Assembly: GCA_947504705.1 (NCBI GenBank)
Contig: CANNIA010000030.1
Coordinates: 1-42,384, forward strand
DNA from: Paracoccaceae bacterium
GTDB taxonomy: Bacteria; Pseudomonadota; Alphaproteobacteria; Rhodobacterales; Rhodobacteraceae
DNA length: 42,384 nt
Direction of reading: 5' to 3'
Part shown: piece after piece, positions 15,885 to 24,378 of the stretch
How the letters are laid out: the number at the start of each line of letters is the position of its first letter
Numbering within the stretch: the first letter of the stretch is position 1
Position numbers and translations under genes: made by a program
Notes under the pieces: model-generated
What the model was told of the DNA's origin: nothing
Databases searched by the model: none
Seen by the model: only the letters and a program-made list of their open reading frames with translations

Positions 15885-17557
15885 TGAAGTTCAACAGGAT
15901 TACAATGGCCATCTTGATGGCATCGGTGGCGCTTTCGCCCGTATCTCCGATCAACACGCCAGCCCGGGCGGATGGCAAAGATGTCATCGCGGGTCTGATC
16001 GTCGGCGGTATCATCGGCAGCGCAGTTGCCAACGATAACAACAGGAAGAAGAAATCCACTGGAACGTCGACGGCTTCGTCTGCGGCGCGGACCGCAAACA
16101 AAGAGGTTCAGACTGCACTGAACTACTTTGGCTACAATGTCGGCACACCGGACGGGTCGATCGGACCAAAGTCCCGTGCAGCAATTTCCGAGTATCAGGC
16201 CTTCCTTGGTTATCCCGCCACGGGTGAGCTGACCGAAAACGAACGCCTGATTCTCGTCACCGCCTACCAGCGCGGCATGGCGGGGGGCTCTTTGGTTGCA
16301 GAAACCGTCTCCAGCAGCCCGTATGGCATGAAAGCCCTGCTGGTTGCCCAGCGTGACGAAATGTCCGGGCTCGCCCCAGCAACCTCGCTGGCAGAAGGCA
16401 CTGTCGCCCCGGCGGATGGCTCAGTTGGCGCGGCCACCGCCGCTGCCCTGCCGCGCCTTGTGCCCGAGACCGAGGACGACACGGCCGAAATTACCGAAGC
16501 CGCCGCAACCGATGAGGCACCCGCACTTCCCTCCTTCATCGGAGACGCCGGCGCCAAGGGTTCGCTTGCGTCTGAATGCGACTCGATCAGTCTGGCGACA
16601 GCCGGCAATGGCGGCATGGCCACTGCCGACACCATGCAGGACGCAAGCTTTGCATTGGGCGAACAGTTCTGCCTGGCGCGCAGCACGGCGATCGACACCA
16701 GCACCGCTTTGACCGCCAAGCTTGCCAGCTTCACGCCGGAACAGATCGCCCAGCAATGTGCCGCCTTCGGCCCGGTCCTGAAAGAGCATGTTGCCGCCCT
16801 GTCACTGAAGCCCGCCGCCGAAGTGCTTGAAGGTGTGGAAGGGTTCGTCCTGACTTCGGGCATGTCTCCTGCGCAACTTTCAGGCACGGCGAAGGTCTGT
16901 TTGGGAACCGGTTACGCTCAGGACGACATGAACGTCGCTATCGGTTCGGCGCTTTTGCTGACCGCCTTGGGTGAACGGGCCTATTCCGAATACCTGGGCC
17001 ACCACCTCAGCCAAGGCTATGGCGCGACCGAACGGCCCGACCTCGCGATGGATTGGTACCAGATGGCGATTGACGCGATGGACCAAGGGCAAATGGTTGT
17101 CGCCCCCGAGGTGTCGGGGCGTGATCTCTTGATCCAGAAAGCCTCTTACGCGATCAATGGCCGGACCGAGGAAATCACTTCGGTGGTCGAGACCGAGGAA
17201 GCCGCCGTTGTGGTGACTGAGCCCACGCCCGAAGCCGCCCCAGCCGAGGAGGTGGTCGAGGTGGCTGCAGAACCCGCCGCAGAACCTGCCGCAGAACCCG
17301 CCGTCGAGCCTGAAGTGACTGTCGTCGCGACCGAATCGACCGACGGTGCAACGGATGAAGACGTGGCTGCAGCTCAGGTCGCGACTGCCGAGGCCGACGA
17401 AGCTCTGCCCGAGGCTGTCACGACCGAAGTCGCAGTGGCCGACGCGGCAGCCGACGCTCTTGCCCCGGTGCCTGTTGTCGATCCGTCGGACGCCATGAAT
17501 GCGCAACTCGTCCTTCTGGCCGTGCGTCTGCCGCTGATGATCTTCACGCCTTACTGA
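15884..17557 (+). CDS. Secreted peptidoglycan-binding-domain protein with Ala/Glu/Pro-rich tail
   Basis: This is a 557-residue exported protein. Residues 1-30 are a signal peptide (ending NTPARAD), followed by a glycine-rich hydrophobic patch (IAGLIVGGIIGSAVA). A PG_binding_1-like domain lies at about 73-128 (VQTALNYFGYNVGTPDGSIG, then SRAAISEYQAFLGYPATG). The middle is helical with paired Cys and no family I recognise. The tail (about 420-530) is Ala/Glu/Val/Pro-rich with tandem AEPA repeats. GGGAG lies 7 nt before this ATG; a GTG at 15881 is also possible. It probably acts at the cell wall. A leader ORF and a terminator-like hairpin precede it. Confidence 0.7.
   Translation: MKFNRITMAILMASVALSPVSPINTPARADGKDVIAGLIVGGIIGSAVANDNNRKKKSTGTSTASSAARTANKEVQTALNYFGYNVGTPDGSIGPKSRAAISEYQAFLGYPATGELTENERLILVTAYQRGMAGGSLVAETVSSSPYGMKALLVAQRDEMSGLAPATSLAEGTVAPADGSVGAATAAALPRLVPETEDDTAEITEAAATDEAPALPSFIGDAGAKGSLASECDSISLATAGNGGMATADTMQDASFALGEQFCLARSTAIDTSTALTAKLASFTPEQIAQQCAAFGPVLKEHVAALSLKPAAEVLEGVEGFVLTSGMSPAQLSGTAKVCLGTGYAQDDMNVAIGSALLLTALGERAYSEYLGHHLSQGYGATERPDLAMDWYQMAIDAMDQGQMVVAPEVSGRDLLIQKASYAINGRTEEITSVVETEEAAVVVTEPTPEAAPAEEVVEVAAEPAAEPAAEPAVEPEVTVVATESTDGATDEDVAAAQVATAEADEALPEAVTTEVAVADAAADALAPVPVVDPSDAMNAQLVLLAVRLPLMIFTPY
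17267..17314 (+). repeat. Tandem 12-bp coding repeat (AEPA units)
   Basis: GCAGAACCCGCC occurs three times in tandem (17267, 17279 and 17291, one base changed in the middle copy). A diverged fourth unit follows. It encodes AEPAAEPAAEPAVEPE in the tail of the secreted protein. Such arrays expand or shrink by slippage. Confidence 0.7.
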
Positions 17558-17585
17558 GGCCGCGAATGATCGACCGGGGAAGTGA

Positions 17586-17613
17586 AGGGATGGATGCGAA
17601 TCCCTCTTTTCTT
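17586..17613 (+). terminator. Terminator after the peptidoglycan-binding protein gene
   Basis: AGGGAT (17586-17591) pairs with ATCCCT (17600-17605) around an 8-nt loop and is followed by CTTTTCTT. It lies 28 bp after the stop codon. An outer pairing CCGGGGAAG/CTTCCCCGG surrounds it, giving an alternative larger hairpin. Confidence 0.55.
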
Positions 17614-17660
17614 CCCCGGAGACTGTCGCTAGATAGCGGGCGTCCGAAACCAGACCCTCT

Positions 17661-17747
17661 GCGGATGTGGCGGAATTGGTAGACGCGCAGCGTTGAGGTC
17701 GCTGTTCCTTAACCGGAGTGAAAGTTCGAGTCTTTTCATCCGCACCA
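17661..17747 (+). tRNA. tRNA-Leu (anticodon GAG)
   Basis: This is an 87-nt class II tRNA with an encoded CCA end. The acceptor stem pairs GCGGATG (17661-17667) with CATCCGC (17737-17743). The anticodon stem-loop is CAGCG-TTGAGGT-CGCTG, which gives anticodon GAG, reading CUC and CUU codons. The long variable arm (TGTTCCTTAACCGGAGTG region) and T-loop GTTCGAGTC are as expected for leucine. A weak -10 (TAGATA, 17631) lies upstream and a strong terminator downstream. Confidence 0.97.
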
Positions 17748-18062
17748 GGGTCGGGTTTTGGCAAAGCAAAGGGCGCGAGGGTGCAAACCCCCGCGCCCTT
17801 CGCCTTTTCGGGGCGGCAAGAAGTATCCCCGCCCGGTGGATTGAAAAACGCAGAATCGCCTGATTTTCCGGCAAATATCCGCCAAAGTGACCGCCAAGAT
17901 TCCAAAGACTTGCCCAATTTCCCGATAGGGCCAATTCAAACCGTCGTTGTCCGGAATCTGGAGTCATCGCCCGGAAAATCTGCGTTGCATTGCTATGGAA
18001 ATCTCGCTTAAGTCGACTACGGTTAGAAGGCGCTAAGCGCCCAGGCCATCGGGGAGAAACGG
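17748..18062 (+). other. tRNA 3' region and ABC-operon leader, no gene
   Basis: This 315-bp stretch holds the tRNA terminator (17769-17800), then about 240 bp without a credible ORF. A weak promoter can be placed at TTGCAT (17985-17990), 17 bp, TTAAGT (18008-18013). A 13-bp palindrome GGCGCTAAGCGCC (18029-18041) lies 21 bp before the ATPase start, possibly an operator for the transporter operon. Confidence 0.45.
17769..17800 (+). terminator. Terminator of the tRNA-Leu gene
   Basis: AAGGGCGCG (17769-17777) pairs with CGCGCCCTT (17792-17800) and GGGT with ACCC inside, with one A/C mismatch, around the loop GCAA. The sequence continues CGCCTTTTC. It lies 21 bp after the tRNA CCA end. Confidence 0.75.
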
Positions 18063-19163
18063 GTGACTTCAGAACCGCGCAGCGACGCCTTTGTCGCTTT
18101 TGAACATGTCCAGAAAAGCTATGACGGCGTTTCGCTTGTTGTAAAGGATCTGAACCTGTCCATCGGCAAGGGCGAGTTTCTGACAATGCTTGGCCCGTCC
18201 GGCTCGGGCAAGACCACCTGCCTGATGATGCTTGCGGGATTCGAAACCGCGACCCATGGCGAAATCAAGCTTGACGGCGTGAACATCAACCAGGTCCCGC
18301 CGCACAAGCGCGGCATCGGGATGGTGTTCCAGAACTACGCACTTTTCCCGCACATGACTGTGGGCGAAAACCTTTCCTTCCCGCTGGAAGTCCGCGGCAT
18401 GGGCAAGGACGAACGTGAGGCGAAGATCAAGCGCGCGCTGGACATGGTGCAGATGGGGGCCTTCGCCAGCCGCCGCCCGGCCCAGCTTTCGGGCGGCCAG
18501 CAGCAGCGGATTGCCCTGGCCCGCGCATTAGTCTTCGATCCCTCGCTGGTCTTGATGGACGAACCCCTTGGTGCGCTGGACAAGCAACTGCGCGAACACA
18601 TGCAGTTTGAAATCAAGCACCTGCACGAATCGCTGGGCATCACGGTCGTGTACGTCACCCACGACCAGGGCGAAGCATTGACCATGTCCGACCGGATCGC
18701 CGTCTTCAACGATGGCCGGATCCAGCAGCTTGCCCCGCCCGCCGACCTGTACGAACGCCCCGAAAACAGCTTCGTCGCCCAGTTCATCGGCGAGAACAAC
18801 AAGCTGCTTGGCACCATTGAAGAACTGACCGGCGACAAGGCCCTTGTCCGCCTGACGACCGGTGAACTGATCGACGCAACCGCCGTCAATGCCAAGGAAA
18901 AGGGTCTCAAGACCCTCGTTTCGATCCGCCCCGAACGGGTGGAATTCAAACCCGAGATGATGCCGCCCGGCGCCCATACCATCGACGCCGAGGTGATCGA
19001 GCTCATCTATATGGGTGACATCCTGCGCGCCGTGCTAAAGGTCGCAGGCTCGGACAACTTTGTCATGAAGATGCGCAACACGCTGGGGCAGACCAAACTT
19101 GCCCCGGGACAGAAGATCAAGGTGGGCTGGCATCCGCAAGATGCCCGCGCGCTCGACCCCTGA
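18063..19163 (+). CDS. ABC transporter ATP-binding protein, spermidine/putrescine (PotA) type
   Basis: This 366-residue ATPase drives import of polyamines or a related compound. Walker A is GPSGSGKTT (about 46-54), the signature LSGGQQQR, Walker B LVLMDEPLGALD and H-loop VYVTHDQGEA. A C-terminal TOBE-like domain (about 250-360) contains SIRPERVEFKP. The start is GTG with GGGGAG 6 nt upstream. It is the first gene of a four-gene operon; the binding protein follows after 67 bp. Members of this family with the same gene order import polyamines, opines or small peptides, so the substrate is open. Confidence 0.92.
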   Translation: MTSEPRSDAFVAFEHVQKSYDGVSLVVKDLNLSIGKGEFLTMLGPSGSGKTTCLMMLAGFETATHGEIKLDGVNINQVPPHKRGIGMVFQNYALFPHMTVGENLSFPLEVRGMGKDEREAKIKRALDMVQMGAFASRRPAQLSGGQQQRIALARALVFDPSLVLMDEPLGALDKQLREHMQFEIKHLHESLGITVVYVTHDQGEALTMSDRIAVFNDGRIQQLAPPADLYERPENSFVAQFIGENNKLLGTIEELTGDKALVRLTTGELIDATAVNAKEKGLKTLVSIRPERVEFKPEMMPPGAHTIDAEVIELIYMGDILRAVLKVAGSDNFVMKMRNTLGQTKLAPGQKIKVGWHPQDARALDP

Positions 19164-19230
19164 TTCCTCCCGGCGGGTCTGCCGGTCGGAAAAGAGCAAG
19201 AAACCAACTTTCAACCACGGGAGACTGCGA

Positions 19231-20301
19231 ATGAAGAAGATACTCATCCTTTCCACCGCGCTGACGTCCCTGGCTTTCGCAGCCAAGGCCGACATCACGG
19301 TTATGTCCTGGGGCGGCGCCTATGGCGAAGCCCAGACCGAAGCCTTCGTCAAGCCGTTCATCGCGGCCACCGGCAAAGCCACTGTCATGGTCGACAGCGA
19401 CAACCCGGCTCCGGCGATCAAGGCGATGGTCGAAGCTGGCAACGTCACCGTTGACGTGGCCTCGGTCGAGTATGCCGACGGTATCCGCCTGTGCGACGAA
19501 GGCGTGCTGGAACCGATCGACCCGGCCAGCCTGCCGGCAGCCCCCGATGGCACTGCCGCCATCGACGACTTCCTGCCCGGTGCTGTGACCGAATGCGCAG
19601 TGTCGACCGACATCTGGGCCAACGTCTACGGCTACGACACCACCAAATTCACCGGTGACGTCCCGACGACCGCTGCCGACTTCTTCGACCTGGCCAAGTT
19701 CCCGGGCAAGCGCGGCCTGCACAAGTCGGCCAAGGCCGTTCTGGAATTCGCTCTGATCGGCGACGGCGTGCCGGTCGGCGAAGTCTACAACGTTCTGTCG
19801 ACCCCCGAAGGCGTGGACCGCGCCTTTGCTAAACTCGACAGCATCAAGGCGGACGTCGTCTGGTGGGAAGCTGGCTCGCAAGCGCCGCAGCTTCTGGCTG
19901 ACGGCGAAGTCGTGATGACCACCGCCTACAACGGTCGTCTCTTCGCTGCCGCGATGAACGAAGGCAAGCCGTTCCAGATCGTCTGGGATGGTCAGGTCTA
20001 CGAAAACGAAATGTTCGTGGTTCCGAAGGGCGCACCGAACAAAGAGGACGCGATGGCATTCATCGCTTTCGCCACCTCGACCGAAGGCCTGCGTGCCTCG
20101 GCACAGCAGATCTCCTACGGCCCGGCCCGCAAGTCGTCGATGGCTGAAGAGATCATCTACAAGGACGGCACGACGGTGATGGCACCGCACCTGCCGACCG
20201 CGCCTGAAAACCTGACCAACGCGCTTCTGTCGTCGTCCGACTTCTGGGTCGACCACGACGCAGAACTGAACGAGCGTTTCCAGGCCTGGCTCGCCCAGTA
20301 A
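19231..20301 (+). CDS. Periplasmic substrate-binding protein of the polyamine-type ABC transporter
   Basis: This is a 356-residue protein. The signal peptide (MKKILILSTALTSLAFAAKA) is cleaved before DITVMSWGG, giving a mature protein with the PotD/PotF-like two-lobe fold. The family segment is SWGGAYGEAQTEAFVKPF near the N-terminus; YNGRLFAAAMNEGK and WDGQVYENEMFVVPKGAPNK are typical of this cluster. GGAG lies 7 nt before the ATG at 19231. A frame open from 19099 has no support because it overlaps the ATPase gene. A perfect hairpin follows its stop, which probably raises its message level over the permease genes. Confidence 0.9.
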   Translation: MKKILILSTALTSLAFAAKADITVMSWGGAYGEAQTEAFVKPFIAATGKATVMVDSDNPAPAIKAMVEAGNVTVDVASVEYADGIRLCDEGVLEPIDPASLPAAPDGTAAIDDFLPGAVTECAVSTDIWANVYGYDTTKFTGDVPTTAADFFDLAKFPGKRGLHKSAKAVLEFALIGDGVPVGEVYNVLSTPEGVDRAFAKLDSIKADVVWWEAGSQAPQLLADGEVVMTTAYNGRLFAAAMNEGKPFQIVWDGQVYENEMFVVPKGAPNKEDAMAFIAFATSTEGLRASAQQISYGPARKSSMAEEIIYKDGTTVMAPHLPTAPENLTNALLSSSDFWVDHDAELNERFQAWLAQ

Positions 20302-20309
20302 TAAAGACC

Positions 20310-20337
20310 CCGGGCGCGAGGATGTCCTCGCGCCCGG
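20310..20337 (+). promoter_or_regulatory. Intra-operon hairpin after the binding-protein gene
   Basis: Thirteen bases (20310-20322, starting CCGGGCGCG) pair perfectly with 20325-20337. The stem directly follows the binding-protein stop and is not followed by T residues. Such hairpins protect upstream message from 3' exonucleases and let the binding protein be made in excess. Confidence 0.55.
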
Positions 20338-20358
20338 ACCCAATTGCATGAGGCAGGC

Positions 20359-21612
20359 ATGGCCGAGGCCACCCAGGAACTTCTGACAACCGCCGATGGC
20401 CGCCCGCTGAAAGAGGCGTTGGCTACTGCACAGTCACGCGCCAAGCGTCGCGCATTCCTTCTGGTATTGCCGCTTCTTCTGTTCATCGTCCTGACCTTCC
20501 TCGTCCCGATCGGCTACACGCTGAAACGATCTTTCGAGCATGACGGCTTCGCCGCGTCTGCCCCCGCCCTTGCTTCTTGGTTCCGGGCGAACCCAGACTT
20601 CGACCCAGCAAATCCGCCGGAAGAGGCTTATGCGGCCCTTGTCGAAGACCTTGCCCGGATGCAGGTGGAAAAGACCACGGGCCTCGCGGGTGCGCGGATC
20701 AACTATTCGGTTCCCGGCACAATCTCGCTGTTCAAGAAGGGCTCACGTGAAGCAAAGACTCTGCCCCCCCCCTTCAAGGACTCGCTAATCGCCCTGGATC
20801 CCGACTGGGCAAAGCCCGCCTTGTGGCGCGGCATGGCTTCGGCCTCGCACGTCTACACGACCGAATTCTACTATGTCGCCTCGGACATGAAGCTGAACGA
20901 TGACGGCTGGGAGCGCGGCGAAGACAAGGAACGGATCTATCTCTACCTGTTCTTCAAGACCTTCATCGTCTCAGGCATCATCACGGTCCTTTGCCTTCTA
21001 TTGGCCTTCCCGGTCTCGCATTTGCTGGCCACTTTGCCGATGGCCAAATCTTCAATCCTGATGATCTTCGTCCTGCTGCCATTCTGGACTTCGCTTCTGG
21101 TGCGCACCACCAGTTGGATTGCGCTTCTGCAAGAGCAGGGGGTGGTAAACGATCTTCTCGTCGGCATTGGCCTGATCAGCGAGGATGGGCGGATGACGAT
21201 GATGTACAACATGACTGGCACGATTGTGGCGATGACGCATGTGCTGCTTCCGTTCATGATCTTGCCGCTCTATTCGGTGATGAAGGTAATCCCGCCCAGC
21301 TATGCCCGCGCTGCCCGCAGCCTTGGTGCGACCAGCTGGACGACGTTCCGCCGCGTCTACCTTCCGCAGACCTTGCCCGGCATCGCTGCGGGATCGCTGC
21401 TCGTCTTCATTCTGGCAGTCGGCTACTACATCACGCCCGCTTTGGTTGGCGGCGCGGATGGCGCGCTGATCTCGAACATGATCGCCGCAAACATGAAGAA
21501 CTCGAATTGGTCGCTGGCCGCCGCTGTCGCAGCGATGTTGCTGGCTGCGATTTTGGTCCTGTACTGGCTTTATGACCGGCTGATCGGCATCGATCGGCTG
21601 AAGCTCGGGTAA
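20359..21612 (+). CDS. ABC transporter permease 1 (PotB type)
   Basis: This is a 417-residue inner-membrane protein, longer than ordinary PotB (about 280). Helix 1 is at about residues 32-54 (AFLLVLPLLLFIVLTFLVPIG). A long extracytoplasmic insert of about 130 residues follows, then five helices. The EAA loop for contact with the ATPase is AARSLGATSWTTFRRVYLPQ. The ATG at 20359 was chosen; an upstream TTG at 20344 is in frame but poorer. The next permease gene starts 10 bp after its stop. Confidence 0.9.
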   Translation: MAEATQELLTTADGRPLKEALATAQSRAKRRAFLLVLPLLLFIVLTFLVPIGYTLKRSFEHDGFAASAPALASWFRANPDFDPANPPEEAYAALVEDLARMQVEKTTGLAGARINYSVPGTISLFKKGSREAKTLPPPFKDSLIALDPDWAKPALWRGMASASHVYTTEFYYVASDMKLNDDGWERGEDKERIYLYLFFKTFIVSGIITVLCLLLAFPVSHLLATLPMAKSSILMIFVLLPFWTSLLVRTTSWIALLQEQGVVNDLLVGIGLISEDGRMTMMYNMTGTIVAMTHVLLPFMILPLYSVMKVIPPSYARAARSLGATSWTTFRRVYLPQTLPGIAAGSLLVFILAVGYYITPALVGGADGALISNMIAANMKNSNWSLAAAVAAMLLAAILVLYWLYDRLIGIDRLKLG

Positions 21613-21622
21613 AGAGGAAACC

Positions 21623-22591
21623 ATGGCCCTACCCACCTATGCTTCGCCGCTAGAGCGCGCTTGGTATTACACTTACCTCGTGATCTGCGGGCTGGTGTTC
21701 CTGTTCCTGATCGCGCCGATCCTGATCGTGATTCCGCTTTCCTTCAACCCCGACTCCGACTTCTCCCTTGGGCGCGAATTTCTGGACCCGCGCACCTACT
21801 CGCTGCGCTGGTATGACACGCTTCTGACGCTTGGCCATTCGGCAACTGAAGGGGCGGTGCGCGACAGCACCTGGTGGTCCGAAGTCTGGCACCGCGCAAC
21901 ATGGGTGCAAGCGGCGAAGAACAGCTTCTGGGTCGGGCTTTGGGCCACGGTTCTGGCCACGATCCTTGGCACCATCGCGGCGCTTGGCCTGTCCCGCCCC
22001 GAAATGCCCTACCGCCGCCTGATCATGGCGCTGCTCATCAGCCCCATGATCGTACCGATCATCATCATCGCCGTGGGGATGAGCTTCTTCTTCGCCAAAG
22101 CCTGCATCGCCCCCGACAGCGCCATTGGCGCGATCTTCGGCGTCTTCCTCAGCGACAAGGGCTGCCTCGCAAACTCCTACCTTGGCGTGATCGTGGCCCA
22201 TGCGGTCCTTGGCATCCCCTTCGTCATCATCACGGTAACCGCCACGCTGACCGGGTTCGACCAGTCCCTGATCCGCGCCGCGCATTCGCTGGGGGCCAAC
22301 CCGCGCACCACCTTCTTCAAGGTGATCATGCCGCTGATCCTGCCCGGCGTCATCTCGGGCGCGCTTTTCGCCTTTGTGACGTCATTCGACGAAGTGGTGG
22401 CCGTCCTCTTCATCGCCGGCCCCGCGCAGCAGACAATCCCGCGCCAGATGTTCAACGGCATCCGCGAGGCGATTTCCCCCGCGATCCTCTCCGTCGCCAC
22501 GATCCTTGTCGTGATCTCGGTCCTGCTACTGATCGCGGTCGAGCTTCTGCGCCGCAGGTCCGACCGGTTGCGCGGCGTTACCGGGCGCTAG
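21623..22591 (+). CDS. ABC transporter permease 2 (PotC type)
   Basis: This is a 322-residue inner-membrane protein with six helices. Helix 1 is at about 14-40, followed by an extracytoplasmic loop of about 60 residues, again longer than in classical PotC. The EAA motif is RAAHSLGANPRTTFFKVIMP. AAAGAGGAAACC precedes the ATG. Its stop overlaps the stop of the convergent AEC gene in the four bases CTAG (22588-22591), so the transcripts meet without a gap. With the ATPase, binding protein and permease 1 it completes an importer. Confidence 0.9.
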   Translation: MALPTYASPLERAWYYTYLVICGLVFLFLIAPILIVIPLSFNPDSDFSLGREFLDPRTYSLRWYDTLLTLGHSATEGAVRDSTWWSEVWHRATWVQAAKNSFWVGLWATVLATILGTIAALGLSRPEMPYRRLIMALLISPMIVPIIIIAVGMSFFFAKACIAPDSAIGAIFGVFLSDKGCLANSYLGVIVAHAVLGIPFVIITVTATLTGFDQSLIRAAHSLGANPRTTFFKVIMPLILPGVISGALFAFVTSFDEVVAVLFIAGPAQQTIPRQMFNGIREAISPAILSVATILVVISVLLLIAVELLRRRSDRLRGVTGR

Positions 22592-23526
22592 GGCAGAACC
22601 TGCAGCCAGAACCACGCGGTCAGCACGGCAAGTCCCGTTGCGATCAGGATCGAGCTTGCCGCTACGCGCTTGCCGACCCCGTACATGTTGGCAAAGAGAT
22701 AGGCGTTGATTCCGGGCGGCATCGCACTGGTGATAGTAGCTGACCGAAGCTCTGGCACAGTCAGTTCAAGGCTTTGCGTTCCAAGCGCCCAGGTGATCAA
22801 CGGGTGCAGGATCAGCGATAATCCGGTAATCATCGCGACGATCCGCAGGTCGCCGTCAGGCCGATAGCGGACCAGCACCCCGCCAAGCCCGAAAAGCGCG
22901 GCCGGCAACCCCGCCGATCCAATCAGCTTCACCGCATCCAGCGTGAAGACCGGCAGCGTAAGCCCTGACAGGTTCACGACAAACCCCGCGCTGATACCGA
23001 TGATCAGCGGGTTGGTGACCAGCCCCGACCCGATCTGCATCATGACCCGCGACATCGCCAGACCCTGACCGTGGGTCTTGACCACCTCCATTGCGGTGAT
23101 GCCAAAGGCATACATCAGCGGCGAATGCAGCGCGATCAGCGCGTAATTGGTCGCCAGCGCATCCGCGCCATAGGCCCGTTCCGTAATCGGCAGGCCCAAA
23201 AGCAGCGTGTTGGAAAACAGGCAGGCAAAGCCGATGGCCACGCAATCCGGCCCCGGACGCCCAAAGATCAGGCGCGCGCCGAACCCGCCAAGGACAAAGC
23301 AGACAACGGCTCCGGTATAGAAGGCGAAGAACGGCGCCAGTGTTAGATCATGGCCAAGGTCCAGATTGGCGACCCCAAGGAACAGCACGCAGGGCACTGC
23401 GATGCCTTGGGCAAAACGCATCAGCCCGTCGATGGCCTCTGACGACAGATACCCGCGCCAAGTGGCAAGATAGCCAGCGCCCATAACCAGAAAGACCGGG
23501 AGGATGACGTCGAGGAGTGCGCTCAT
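22588..23526 (-). CDS. AEC-family (auxin efflux carrier-like) transporter
   Basis: This is a 312-residue membrane protein with about ten helices in two repeats. It begins MSALLDVILPVFLVMGAGYLA, the usual first helix of bacterial AEC proteins. Conserved family features are FLGVANLD and the Asn/Pro-containing helix GLVTNPLIIGISAG. Bacterial members move malate, malonate or other carboxylates. The frame is open to 23562, but AAAGGG lies before the ATG at 23526. It faces the polyamine ABC operon tail to tail, and its substrate is not evident from neighbours. Confidence 0.85.
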   Translation of the reverse strand: MSALLDVILPVFLVMGAGYLATWRGYLSSEAIDGLMRFAQGIAVPCVLFLGVANLDLGHDLTLAPFFAFYTGAVVCFVLGGFGARLIFGRPGPDCVAIGFACLFSNTLLLGLPITERAYGADALATNYALIALHSPLMYAFGITAMEVVKTHGQGLAMSRVMMQIGSGLVTNPLIIGISAGFVVNLSGLTLPVFTLDAVKLIGSAGLPAALFGLGGVLVRYRPDGDLRIVAMITGLSLILHPLITWALGTQSLELTVPELRSATITSAMPPGINAYLFANMYGVGKRVAASSILIATGLAVLTAWFWLQVLP

Positions 23527-23571
23527 TTTCGGCCCTTTGCGGATAATCTGGGCCAGAAGCAATGGCTACGA

Positions 23572-24378
23572 TTACAGGATGTTCTCATAGACCACGTCCC
23601 GACCGTCATAGGCAGGGGTGACATGCGGCGGCAGTTCGGCCAGCAGCGTTTCATAGTCCAGATCAAGGTGCATGTTGGTCAGGATCGCACGGACGGGTTT
23701 CGCGCGGGCGATCCAGGAAAGCGTCAGTTCCAGATGCGCATGCGTCGGGTGCGGCTTGCGACGCAAGGCATCGACGATCCAGCAATCCAGCCCCTCCAGA
23801 ACCGGCCAGCTTTCATCGGGAATCCGAACCACATCCGGCAGATAGGCAAGCGGGCCAATGCGGAAGCCAAGCGCGTCCATGCTGCCGTGATCGGCGCGGA
23901 ACGGGGTGAAGGTGATCTCGCCACCCGCCCCCGGAATGCTCACTGGCCCGTCAATCGACCGCAGGTCAAGGATCGACGGATAGGGTGAACCTTCTGGCTG
24001 CACGAAAGCATAGCCGAACCGCGACAGCAGCGCCTCTTGTGTCGGGGCATCGGCCCAGACCGGCAGGCGCTGGCGCTGGTTCAGAACGATCTGGCGCAGG
24101 TCGTCGATGCCGTTCATGTGGTCGGCGTGGCTGTGGGTATAGATCACCCCGTCCAGCCCACTGACCTCTGCATCCAGAAGCTGCTCGCGCATGTCGGGCG
24201 AAGTGTCGATCAGAACCCGCGTTGTCCCGTCCGCAGTCTCGCGCGTGACCAGCATCGAACAGCGGCGGCGGCGGTTCTTGGGGTTTGTGGGCTCACAATC
24301 GCCCCAGTGATTGCCGATCCGGGGCACCCCGCCTGACGACCCGCAGCCGAGGATCCTGAAGGTCAGCCGCGCCATCAT
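23572..24378 (-). CDS. MBL-fold metal-dependent hydrolase (PhnP-like)
   Basis: This is a 268-residue metallo-beta-lactamase-fold protein. The metal motif is YTHSHADHMNG (about 81-91), with further ligands in RADHGSMDALG and TNMHLDLDYETL. The N-terminus LTFRILGCGSSGGVPRIG and the Cys-containing NRRRRCSML stretch are typical of the PhnP-like group, which cleave cyclic phosphodiesters. No phn genes are nearby. Its ATG overlaps the tatD stop by 4 nt (ATGA), so it belongs to the holB-tatD operon. This trio is common in alphaproteobacteria. Confidence 0.88.
   Translation of the reverse strand: MMARLTFRILGCGSSGGVPRIGNHWGDCEPTNPKNRRRRCSMLVTRETADGTTRVLIDTSPDMREQLLDAEVSGLDGVIYTHSHADHMNGIDDLRQIVLNQRQRLPVWADAPTQEALLSRFGYAFVQPEGSPYPSILDLRSIDGPVSIPGAGGEITFTPFRADHGSMDALGFRIGPLAYLPDVVRIPDESWPVLEGLDCWIVDALRRKPHPTHAHLELTLSWIARAKPVRAILTNMHLDLDYETLLAELPPHVTPAYDGRDVVYENIL

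Noticed and set aside
19117-20349. 410-residue minus frame opposite the binding-protein gene
   Set aside because: Antisense shadow. The plus strand carries a signal peptide, ribosome site and clear family blocks.
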